This document shows positions 1-8,132 of a stretch of DNA of 32,532 bases, one piece after another (the stretch's first letter is position 1; every line of letters begins with the position of its first letter). The position numbers and the translations under genes were made by a program. Under the pieces are notes generated by a model, which was not told where the DNA came from, did no database searches, and was given only the letters and a program-made list of their open reading frames with translations. This DNA is from an uncultured Gammaproteobacteria bacterium (GTDB taxonomy: Bacteria > Pseudomonadota > Gammaproteobacteria > GCA-002705445 > GCA-002716945), in the NCBI GenBank assembly GCA_913045115.1, contig CAJWPJ010000010.1, forward strand, positions 1-32,532. Reading direction: 5' to 3'.

Positions 1-1
1 T

Positions 2-691
2 TCCTCTACTAGAAGAATTGTTAGAATTGCAAAAAAGTATAATAAAAAAGCACATATTCTTCATATAACAACTGAGAAAGAGATGGAGTTTCTATCTCAC
101 AATAAAGATGTTGCCAGCGTTGAGCTACTAGCTAATCATCTCAGCCTGTATGCACCTGAATGCTATGAGAGACTTGGTACGCTTGCACAACAGAATCCGC
201 CAATAAGGGAAAAAAATCATCAAGATGCCTTATGGAAAGCATTAAACGATGGCGTTGTGGATATAATAGCTTCTGATCATGCACCACATACACTTGATGA
301 GAAGGCTGAAACTTATCCAAAATCACCAAGTGGAACGCCTGGCGTTCAAACACTCGTACCCATAATGCTCAACCACGTTAATAATGGAAAACTATCACTG
401 AGTAAATTAGTGAGCCTATGGAGTTACGGACCTGAGCGTATACACAAGATACATAACAAAGGAAAAATTAAAGAAGGGTACGACGCTGATTTTACAATAG
501 TCGATATCAATAAAGAGATGATAATCAGTAACCAGCAACAGAAATCTAAAAGTAAGTGGACGCCTTTTGATGGCATGAAAGTAAGAGGATGGCCAACGCA
601 TACAATTGTTAGAGGTAACTGCGTTATGTGTAACGATGATATCATCGGGAAACCGATCGGTGAAAAAGTTAGATTCAAAGAAACTATGTAA
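2..691 (+). CDS. pyrC: Dihydroorotase, C-terminal part (5' truncated by window edge)
   Basis: Reading frame is open upstream of the ATG at 83 to the window edge (SSTRRIVRIAKKYNKKAHILHITTEKEM...). Motifs IIASDHAPHTLDEK and GKIKEGYDADFTIVD are typical of dihydroorotase/amidohydrolases. Confidence 0.85.
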   Translation, partial: SSTRRIVRIAKKYNKKAHILHITTEKEMEFLSHNKDVASVELLANHLSLYAPECYERLGTLAQQNPPIREKNHQDALWKALNDGVVDIIASDHAPHTLDEKAETYPKSPSGTPGVQTLVPIMLNHVNNGKLSLSKLVSLWSYGPERIHKIHNKGKIKEGYDADFTIVDINKEMIISNQQQKSKSKWTPFDGMKVRGWPTHTIVRGNCVMCNDDIIGKPIGEKVRFKETM

Positions 692-698
692 GATTTAT

Positions 699-1166
699 GT
701 GAGCAATAAGTACGAATTATTCTATGACTTGGCTTATAATCTAGCAGAATTTGCTTATAGCATGGACGAAGTGCCAGTTGGCGCTGTAATTATCAAAGAT
801 GATACACATGAAGTTTTGAGCTCTAGCTATAATCAAATGAAATCAAACAAATCTTCACTTGATCATGCAGAAATCTTGGCATTGAGACTGGCCATGTCGA
901 GGTTAAAAAACGAGAGATTAAACGGATGTACGATGATATCAACATTAGAGCCTTGCCCAATGTGTGCTCAAGCTATTAGTTTTGCAAGGTTGAGCAATAT
1001 AGTCTTCAGTGCAGAAGATGTAAAAAGCGGCGGCGTTCTAAATGGTCCTAAAATCTATGAGTCATCATCATGTCATCATAAACCTAATGTGATTCGATTT
1101 GATGACAATCATAAATCAAGGAAATTACTTCAAAAGTTCTTTGAATCTAAGAGGAAAAAAGGCTAA
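699..1166 (+). CDS. tadA: tRNA-specific adenosine deaminase-like (cytidine/deoxycytidylate deaminase family)
   Basis: HAE...PCPMC zinc-deaminase motifs (DHAEILAL, TLEPCPMCAQA). ORF track starts at 606 inside pyrC; an in-frame GTG at 699 just after the pyrC stop is more plausible. Confidence 0.8.
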   Translation: MSNKYELFYDLAYNLAEFAYSMDEVPVGAVIIKDDTHEVLSSSYNQMKSNKSSLDHAEILALRLAMSRLKNERLNGCTMISTLEPCPMCAQAISFARLSNIVFSAEDVKSGGVLNGPKIYESSSCHHKPNVIRFDDNHKSRKLLQKFFESKRKKG

Positions 1167-1266
1167 AAACAGTATTGTCAAGCTTGAACATGCTCTTTTT
1201 TAGAGGTATCTTGAGCACTGCTATGAACTTGGGTATGTTTATTGCAGCTAAATATATCATGAAACT

Positions 1267-4068
1267 ATGAGCGAATTCCTTAAAACTTTTGATAAATTAA
1301 ATGATGCGCAACTAAGATCAAGTGTTAAGTTGCTTGGTAAACTTTTGGGAAATATCATTAAATCACATGCTGGCGATAAAGTTTATATCGCAGTAGAGAA
1401 ACTAAGAAAAGGTTTCATAAACTTAAGAAAAGATAATAACCAAATTAAACATGATCAGCTTATCCGATACATAGGAAAGCTAGACCCGACCACTTTAAAA
1501 AATGTAATTAGATCATTTTCCAAATATTTTGCACTTGTAAATGTTGCTGAAGAGGCATATCAGCACATCAATAGAACTGATCGTCTTAAATCAGGGTTTG
1601 ATTCATGGGAAGGTTCATTCGATCAGACATTAAGGGAATGTAAATCTTCAGAAATGGACGATGCTCAATTAGAGAGCTTGATCGATTCTTTGCGGTATAT
1701 ACCTGTTTTTACAGCACATCCTACTGAAGCCAAAAGAAGAAGCAAGCTTGAGGCAATGCGAAGAATCTTTAACACTATTTTAGAATTACAAAGTTATAAG
1801 GGGCAGTCCATTAAAAGAGAGGAATTAATTGATGAGTTGCAAGCAGAGATTCTAATACTTTGGAGGACAGATGAGGTTAGACTAAAAAAACCAACAGTCT
1901 TAGATGAGGTTGAAAATGGTTTATATTATTTTCGAACCTCACTATTTAAAGCTATACCCGAAGTATATAGAGATCTAGAAAAAGCTGTTAAAAGAGTTTA
2001 TCACACCGACAATATAAAAATTCCTAGTTTCATAAGATTTGGCTCCTGGATTGGTGGAGACAGAGACGGAAATCCATTTGTCACACCTGATATAACTAGG
2101 GAAGCTGTTTATATGCATGCTGAGACTGCACTGCATGAATACATAAGACGTGCTCAAAAATTATCTACTCTTTTGACTCACTCATCCGGCTTAACAAAGC
2201 CCTCTGAAGAATTTTTGTCTTCATCTAAGAATGATGACCAGTATTGCGAAGAGGCATTTAAAGATACAACACAAGATTTTGCAAAAGAACCATATAGAAG
2301 AAAATTAAAAATAGTGAGATATAGACTTAAGGAAAGGCTAAAAGCAATCAAGCATCTAAAAAACAAAACTAATATTAAAACTCCTCATGCATATAACTCG
2401 GAACAAGATCTATTAAATGACTTATATCTGATTAAAGATTCTTTGATCTCTGACAATGATAATATTTTGAATGACTTTGGCTTGAATGACTTTATTAGAC
2501 TCGTTGAAACTTTTGGGTTTTACTTAGTTAATCTTGATATCAGAGAAGAATCAACAAATCACACTAATGCAATTTCTGAGATATTAAATAATCATGAAAA
2601 CTTAGATTATGAAAACTTAAACGAGGCATCTAGAATCGCATCACTTGAGAGCTTTATAAAATCGGACATTGTTTATGATGATATCTACCCATCGTTATCT
2701 GATGAATCAAAAAAAGTACTTGATGTGTTCACTGTAATGAAACAATTGAGCAATGAGATTAGCTCGCAGGCGTTTGGTAATTACATTATATCAATGACTC
2801 ACCATGCAAGTCATGTCTTTGAGGTGCTTGCTTTAGCTAGAATATGTGGCTTAGTCACAAACAGTGAGGGATACATAAAGTCATCAATACATATTACACC
2901 GTTGTTCGAGACTATTGATGATCTAACGAGAATAGAAGAAATATTACAAGACCTATTTAGTAACGAGACCTATACAGGCTTACTTGGGAATTACAAAAAT
3001 AGAAAGTTACAAGAGGTTATGCTCGGTTACTCAGATTCTTGCAAAGATGGGGGGATATTGTCCTCATCATGGAGCCTTTATAAAGCTCAGCAACAGGTTC
3101 TTGATATATCAAAGAAATATCAGATTGAATGTAGGTTGTTCCATGGGCGTGGAGGAACCGTCGGAAGAGGTGGCGGGCCTACACATAATGCAATACTAGC
3201 CCAACCTAATAAAACCGTTAGGGGCATGATTAAGATTACCGAACAAGGTGAAGTGTTATCTTACAAGTACGCTGTGCCACAGTCTGCATCTTATGAGCTA
3301 GAACTTGCAATAAGTGGTTTAATAAAGGCAAGCAAACATCTTGTCATTGATGATACTGTATGCACAAATAATTTTGAAGAATCGATGAGCAACATGGCTA
3401 TTGTTGGTGAAAAAAAATATAGAGATCTTACTGACGATAAAGAGGGAGTCATGGATTATTTTTATGAGGCAACACCTGTCCAAGAATTAGCGGAGTTAAA
3501 CATAGGCTCAAGACCATCCCATAGAAAGAAAACCCAAAGATCTAAATACTCAATAAGAGCTATCCCATGGGTTTTTGGTTGGTCGCTTTCAAGGCATACT
3601 CTACCTGCATGGTATGGTCTTGGTACCGCTTTGAATGAAATGATCTCAAGCGATCAGTCTAATATGGAAAAATTAAAAACTATGTACCAAGAGTGGCCTT
3701 TCTTTAGAGTGTTACTGGATAATATTCAAATGGCGTTAGCTAAATCGGATTTAGGAATTGCTAGAGATTATTCCTTGCTTGCTAGCGATAGAGCCTCTGC
3801 TAGTGAAATCATTAATGATATCGAAGAAGAATTTGACTCTACCGTTCAAACTTTATTAAAAATTGTTGAGTCAGATCAACTTTTATCTGATAACACTAAA
3901 CTCTCACTATCATTAAGCCGAAGACAGCCTTATCTTGATCCCCTAAACTATATTCAAGTGATGTTATTGAAAGCTCATCGCGCTATACCTGGTGAAGATA
4001 CAGTCAATCTGGATCCGCTATTGAGGACTATACATGCTATTGCGACAGGTATGAGAAATACTGGATAG
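1267..4068 (+). CDS. ppc: Phosphoenolpyruvate carboxylase
   Basis: 933 aa with FTAHPTEAKRRS, RFGSWIGGDRDGNPFVT, FHGRGGTVGRGGGPTH and C-terminal MRNTG. Confidence 0.97.
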   Translation: MSEFLKTFDKLNDAQLRSSVKLLGKLLGNIIKSHAGDKVYIAVEKLRKGFINLRKDNNQIKHDQLIRYIGKLDPTTLKNVIRSFSKYFALVNVAEEAYQHINRTDRLKSGFDSWEGSFDQTLRECKSSEMDDAQLESLIDSLRYIPVFTAHPTEAKRRSKLEAMRRIFNTILELQSYKGQSIKREELIDELQAEILILWRTDEVRLKKPTVLDEVENGLYYFRTSLFKAIPEVYRDLEKAVKRVYHTDNIKIPSFIRFGSWIGGDRDGNPFVTPDITREAVYMHAETALHEYIRRAQKLSTLLTHSSGLTKPSEEFLSSSKNDDQYCEEAFKDTTQDFAKEPYRRKLKIVRYRLKERLKAIKHLKNKTNIKTPHAYNSEQDLLNDLYLIKDSLISDNDNILNDFGLNDFIRLVETFGFYLVNLDIREESTNHTNAISEILNNHENLDYENLNEASRIASLESFIKSDIVYDDIYPSLSDESKKVLDVFTVMKQLSNEISSQAFGNYIISMTHHASHVFEVLALARICGLVTNSEGYIKSSIHITPLFETIDDLTRIEEILQDLFSNETYTGLLGNYKNRKLQEVMLGYSDSCKDGGILSSSWSLYKAQQQVLDISKKYQIECRLFHGRGGTVGRGGGPTHNAILAQPNKTVRGMIKITEQGEVLSYKYAVPQSASYELELAISGLIKASKHLVIDDTVCTNNFEESMSNMAIVGEKKYRDLTDDKEGVMDYFYEATPVQELAELNIGSRPSHRKKTQRSKYSIRAIPWVFGWSLSRHTLPAWYGLGTALNEMISSDQSNMEKLKTMYQEWPFFRVLLDNIQMALAKSDLGIARDYSLLASDRASASEIINDIEEEFDSTVQTLLKIVESDQLLSDNTKLSLSLSRRQPYLDPLNYIQVMLLKAHRAIPGEDTVNLDPLLRTIHAIATGMRNTG

Positions 4069-4070
4069 AA

Positions 4071-4268
4071 ATGTCCAAAATATTAATCTCGATAGGAATC
4101 ATCTTTATTCTAATTGGAGTCTTGTACCCATATTTGAATAATCTTGGATTAGGACGTCTTCCAGGGGACATAATAATAAAAAAAAATAACTTTAATATCT
4201 ATTTTCCTGTAACAAGTGCGATAATAATTAGTATTGTTATAAGCATAATATTTAAGATTTTTAGATGA
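4071..4268 (+). CDS. DUF2905-like small membrane protein
   Basis: 65 aa, two TM segments, LGRLPGDIIIKKNNFNIYFPVTSAIIISI pattern typical of DUF2905. Confidence 0.75.
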   Translation: MSKILISIGIIFILIGVLYPYLNNLGLGRLPGDIIIKKNNFNIYFPVTSAIIISIVISIIFKIFR

Positions 4269-4597
4269 CAGAAAATAATCAAATAACAGATTTACATAGC
4301 GAGTGTGGCTCCTCTGAGCCCTATGCGCTACAAGTGACTGACAATAGTATGGAGCCAGAGTTTCCAAATGGATGCATCGTGATAGTTGACCCATCTGGGT
4401 CGTGTAATGACGGGCAATATATTTTCGTTGAATATGATGGGGTAAGATGGTTTAGGAAATTTAAAGAAATTGATGGCGACAATTATTTACTAGCATTAAA
4501 CACTGAATATCCCGAGATAAAACTTGATAATTCCTATGATGTTATTGGTATAATTGTTCAGAAAAATGTGAATCGAAAAATCACGCATTATAGTTAA
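4265..4597 (+). CDS. S24/LexA-like peptidase-domain protein without DNA-binding domain
   Basis: YALQVTDNSMEPEFPNGCIVIVDPSG (Ser motif) and WFRKFKEIDGDNYLLALNTEYPEI; ATGA overlap with upstream gene. Confidence 0.7.
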   Translation: MTENNQITDLHSECGSSEPYALQVTDNSMEPEFPNGCIVIVDPSGSCNDGQYIFVEYDGVRWFRKFKEIDGDNYLLALNTEYPEIKLDNSYDVIGIIVQKNVNRKITHYS

Positions 4598-4598
4598 T

Positions 4599-4850
4599 AT
4601 GAAAAAAGTAGTCATATATAGTACAAGAATTTGCCCATATTGCGTAAGAGCAAAGAAATTTTTTGACAAAAAAAATATTACCTACACAGAAATCATGATA
4701 GATCAAGATCCATCATTGATTGCAGAAATGATTGAAAAATCTGGTAGACAATCTGTCCCACAAATATTTATAGATGATTATCATGTTGGAGGTTTTGATG
4801 ATTTGATAGAACATGATATGGATGGGAAGTTAGAGGGTTTACTAAATTAA
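4599..4850 (+). CDS. grxC: Glutaredoxin 3
   Basis: CPYC active site, SVPQIFIDDYHVGGFDDL GSH-binding pattern, 83 aa. Confidence 0.92.
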   Translation: MKKVVIYSTRICPYCVRAKKFFDKKNITYTEIMIDQDPSLIAEMIEKSGRQSVPQIFIDDYHVGGFDDLIEHDMDGKLEGLLN

Positions 4851-4851
4851 A

Positions 4852-5289
4852 ATGGATCACAGGGAAAACAGAGCAATGGAACTTGAAAGTGGCATTGCTG
4901 CATTTGAAACAAAGAATTTCGCACACGCTACAAAGTTACTATCTCCTATTGCTGAGGAGGGAAATTCTGATGCTATGTACCGCATGGCTATAATGCTTCA
5001 GAATGGTCTTGGCTGTCTTGCCAATGAGGATAAAGCATTTACCTATATGAAAAAAGCTGCAGAAAATGGATTGCCTTTAGCTATGCACGCCCTTGGTTTT
5101 ATGTATTTTGAGGGAGAGTGCACAGATAAGAATCCTGAATTGTGTATCAAATGGTTTGAAAAAGCTGCAGAAGCTGGGATGATGGGTTCAGCAACAACTC
5201 TAGGTATGATATTTGAGGAAGGAAAAATTGTTGACCAGGATTTAATTAAAGCCGAAGAATGGTACAAGAAAGCGGGTATTTCTAAGTAA
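4852..5289 (+). CDS. Sel1-like repeat protein
   Basis: Repeats such as GNSDAMYRMAIMLQNGLG, GLPLAMHALGFMYFEGE, GMMGSATTLGMIFEEGK. Confidence 0.85.
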   Translation: MDHRENRAMELESGIAAFETKNFAHATKLLSPIAEEGNSDAMYRMAIMLQNGLGCLANEDKAFTYMKKAAENGLPLAMHALGFMYFEGECTDKNPELCIKWFEKAAEAGMMGSATTLGMIFEEGKIVDQDLIKAEEWYKKAGISK

Positions 5290-5294
5290 GCTTT

Positions 5295-6698
5295 ATGAAA
5301 TACTTTCCATTTTTTTTACAATTGGATAAATTACCATGTTTGATTGTAGGCGGTGGATCTGTCGCCGAGAGAAAGTTAGATCTCCTTATTAAAGCTAAAG
5401 CTGACATTACAGTTATCTCACTAGAGTTCTCAGACTATATTCTTGACTTAGCAAAAACTCATAATATTAGGTGCGTGAAAAAAGAATATTCTAATAAGAT
5501 TTTAGAAGAGAATAAGTATAATTTTGTCATATCAGCAACAAATGATGTTTCACTGAATGAACGTGTCGCAAAAGACTGTAAAAAATATAACATCATTGTC
5601 AATGTAGTTGATCAGCCTGAAATATGTGATTTTATTTTCCCTTCAATACTAGAAAGAGGGGATATTACTGTTGCGGTTTCAACAGGAGGAGCTTCTCCTG
5701 TTTTAGCAAGAGTCCTCAGAACCAAGCTCGAGACTATGGTGCCAGGTAGTTACGGTAAACTTGCAGAGATCGTATCAGCCAATCGGATCAAGGTTAGAGA
5801 GAAAATGAAAAAATTTTCGTCCAATAAGATATTTTGGGAGAAGATGTTAAATGGAAAGTTTCTAGAACTTGTTTTATCTGGAAAGACCGATGAGGCTAAA
5901 TCATTCCTTAATAAACAAATAGACAACTTTGATGAGGATATTGCAAACCAAGGAGAAGTGTATTTAGTTGGAGCAGGACCTGGAGATCCTGACTTGCTGA
6001 CGTTCAAAGCTCTCCGTCTTATGCAACAAGCTGATATAGCTCTCTATGACAGATTAGTCCATCCCTCAATAGTTGACTTAATAAGAAGAGATGCCACAAA
6101 AATTTATGTAGGTAAAGAAAGAGACAATCATGTTGTAAGACAAGAAGAGATAAATGAGTTGCTTGTAAAGTATGCTAAAGAGGGTAAAAAAGTTTTACGT
6201 CTTAAAGGGGGCGACCCCTTTATTTTTGGAAGGGGCGGTGAAGAGATAGAAACACTTGCTGATGAGAAAATAGCATTTCAAGTAGTCCCAGGTATAACGA
6301 GTGCAAGTGGTTGTTCTACATATAGCGGCATCCCACTTACACATAGAGACTATGCTCAAAGTTGCATATTTGTAACTGGGCATCTCAAAGAAGGTAAGTT
6401 AGAACTAGATTGGGAGAAATTAATACAGGATAACCAGACTATTGTTTTTTACATGGGTTTAGTATCTATAGACATTATCTGTGAACAGTTAACACAACAT
6501 GGATTGTCTGAATTAATGCCTTGTGCACTTATTCAACAAGGGACTACTAGCACCCAAAAAGAATATATTTCAACTCTTAAAGATATGCCATCAGTTGTTA
6601 AAAAGAAAAAACCTAAGGCACCTACAATATTTATAATCGGTGGTGTAGTTGCTTTGAGAGATAAACTCAAATGGTACTCAACTAACGTTGCAGACTGA
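5295..6698 (+). CDS. cysG: Siroheme synthase CysG (precorrin-2 dehydrogenase/ferrochelatase fused to uroporphyrinogen-III C-methyltransferase)
   Basis: N-terminal CLIVGGGSVAERKLDLL; C-terminal VYLVGAGPGDPDLLTFKALRLMQQADIALYDRLV, LRLKGGDPFIFGRGGEE, VVPGITSASG. Confidence 0.95.
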   Translation: MKYFPFFLQLDKLPCLIVGGGSVAERKLDLLIKAKADITVISLEFSDYILDLAKTHNIRCVKKEYSNKILEENKYNFVISATNDVSLNERVAKDCKKYNIIVNVVDQPEICDFIFPSILERGDITVAVSTGGASPVLARVLRTKLETMVPGSYGKLAEIVSANRIKVREKMKKFSSNKIFWEKMLNGKFLELVLSGKTDEAKSFLNKQIDNFDEDIANQGEVYLVGAGPGDPDLLTFKALRLMQQADIALYDRLVHPSIVDLIRRDATKIYVGKERDNHVVRQEEINELLVKYAKEGKKVLRLKGGDPFIFGRGGEEIETLADEKIAFQVVPGITSASGCSTYSGIPLTHRDYAQSCIFVTGHLKEGKLELDWEKLIQDNQTIVFYMGLVSIDIICEQLTQHGLSELMPCALIQQGTTSTQKEYISTLKDMPSVVKKKKPKAPTIFIIGGVVALRDKLKWYSTNVAD

Positions 6699-7242
6699 AG
6701 TTAATCGGCACCCTCAAATCAATCTTATTTTTTCCTAGCGACTTAGGTATGGGTGGAAATGGTGCAGATTTCAAAACAATCTTTTGAGCTTCTCTATCAA
6801 GAAGCCGATAGCCAGAAGATGTAATATCTATATTTGTAACATCCCCATTCTGAAGAATGGTAAATTCTACAATCGGTGTACCTTCTTGTCTCCTCTGAAG
6901 GGATAGAAGAGGATATTTTTTATTTGAATCGAGTATACTTCTTACCACACCGTAATAAGATTGATAAATCTTATTAGTTCTATCACCTTGTAATCTATTA
7001 TCTACAATAGCTTGCTCTTCCTTTTCCTCGCTCTTTATAATTTTCTTTTCACTGGAGTTTATAGATTCCTCATCTTGAACATCGTCTTGTTGATCTCTTA
7101 TAAGCACCATTTGAATTTGCATTCCTTGTTCACCAATTTGACTTATGTCTCTTTGAACATTCTTAACACTTATTGACATTAAGAAAAAGGCATGAACTAC
7201 CAGAGAAACAAGAACATATTTATTTAGATTATCAGTTTGCAT
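6682..7242 (-). CDS. tonB: TonB family energy transducer
   Basis: N-terminal TM helix, charged spacer, C-terminal EGTPIVEFTILQNGDVTNIDITSSGYRLLDREAQKIVLKSAPFPPIP; adjacent exbD genes. Confidence 0.85.
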   Translation of the reverse strand: MQTDNLNKYVLVSLVVHAFFLMSISVKNVQRDISQIGEQGMQIQMVLIRDQQDDVQDEESINSSEKKIIKSEEKEEQAIVDNRLQGDRTNKIYQSYYGVVRSILDSNKKYPLLSLQRRQEGTPIVEFTILQNGDVTNIDITSSGYRLLDREAQKIVLKSAPFPPIPKSLGKNKIDLRVPINFSLQR

Positions 7243-7630
7243 TAAGTGACGATAATAGCTTTATATTGTTTATCTTATTTTTTTTAAGCTCTAGTAAAAC
7301 ATTATTTATTTCAGAAATAAGGAGTGACTTATCTGCAACAAAGACCACATCTTTAACTTTAAGAGCTTTAATTCTATCGCCAATATTATTAATGTCAGTA
7401 ATTTCATCATTTATAAAAATATTTTTATCTGCATCAAAAAATATTTTCGTTATGTCTTTATTTTCAAATTTATCTAATTCTACTTTTGGCAACTGCATAT
7501 TATCTCTTACAATATTTTTTTCTATGACACCAACAATCATGAAAAATATTAATAGCAAGAAAATAATATTTACTAGAGGGAGAAGGCCATCATCTTCATA
7601 GTCTCTTCTTTCTTTAATTTTTAACTTCAT
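7232..7630 (-). CDS. exbD: ExbD/TolR family protein (second copy)
   Basis: DDGLLPLVNIIFLLLIFFMIVGVIEK. ATG at 7630 (MKLKIKERRD) preferred over the ORF-track start at 7660. Confidence 0.82.
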   Translation of the reverse strand: MKLKIKERRDYEDDGLLPLVNIIFLLLIFFMIVGVIEKNIVRDNMQLPKVELDKFENKDITKIFFDADKNIFINDEITDINNIGDRIKALKVKDVVFVADKSLLISEINNVLLELKKNKINNIKLLSSLNAN

Positions 7631-8000
7631 TATCCTTAATTCCCAGTGAAACATTTTCAATCTTATTGCTTTTTAAAAAACTCATTAGTGATAGATATCT
7701 TTGGTAAGTAACATCATCTTTAGCGGTCAATATTATTGCATACTGTTGAGCTTCTTTTACAGCAAGCCTTAACATAGTTAGTAATTCGTCATCATCATAG
7801 ATCTTTCCATTACTCATTACGGAATTGTCTTGTTTGACTATTAGTTTTATAAGCTTAATATCGTCATTTGATGACTGACTAGACTCTTTCGATAAATCCA
7901 TATTTAGTTCCCCAACCTTATTGAAATTTGACGCAAGCATAAAAAAAATCAAAAGGATAAACACGACATCTATTATTGGTGTAAGGCTAATTCTGGTCAT
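7614..8000 (-). CDS. exbD: ExbD/TolR family protein (first copy)
   Basis: ISLTPIIDVVFILLIFFMLASNF plus periplasmic domain. Confidence 0.85.
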   Translation of the reverse strand: MTRISLTPIIDVVFILLIFFMLASNFNKVGELNMDLSKESSQSSNDDIKLIKLIVKQDNSVMSNGKIYDDDELLTMLRLAVKEAQQYAIILTAKDDVTYQRYLSLMSFLKSNKIENVSLGIKDNEVKN

Positions 8001-8049
8001 TTCGATACTCTAAAATATATTAGTTAATATTCAAAGAAATATAATTAAA

Positions 8050-8064
8050 TGAGAATTATTCTCA
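8050..8064. promoter_or_regulatory. Fur-box-like palindrome TGAGAATTATTCTCA
   Basis: Perfect 7-1-7 inverted repeat in the divergent exbD / TonB-dependent receptor intergenic region. Confidence 0.7.
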
Positions 8065-8078
8065 TTTACTGTTGCAAA

Positions 8079-8093
8079 TGCGAATTATTATCA
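8079..8093. promoter_or_regulatory. Second Fur-box-like site TGCGAATTATTATCA
   Basis: 7-1-7 imperfect inverted repeat similar to the Fur consensus, 14 bp after the first. Confidence 0.55.
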
Positions 8094-8132
8094 ATATAAT
8101 AGCACCAATTAATAACGTTATAGGGATAAATT

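Noticed and set aside
606-698. N-terminal extension of the TadA ORF overlapping pyrC
   Set aside because: Sequence lacks deaminase features; the GTG at 699 right after the pyrC stop is more plausible.
2984-3199. 71-aa + strand ORF inside ppc in another frame
   Set aside because: Overlaps the conserved PEPC core; no independent evidence.
6682-6698. 17-bp convergent overlap of cysG and tonB 3' ends
   Set aside because: Real in the sequence but common in compact genomes; not informative alone.
7173-7601. 142-aa + strand ORF antisense to exbD
   Set aside because: Composition mirrors the exbD TM codons; the - strand ExbD call has clear family motifs.
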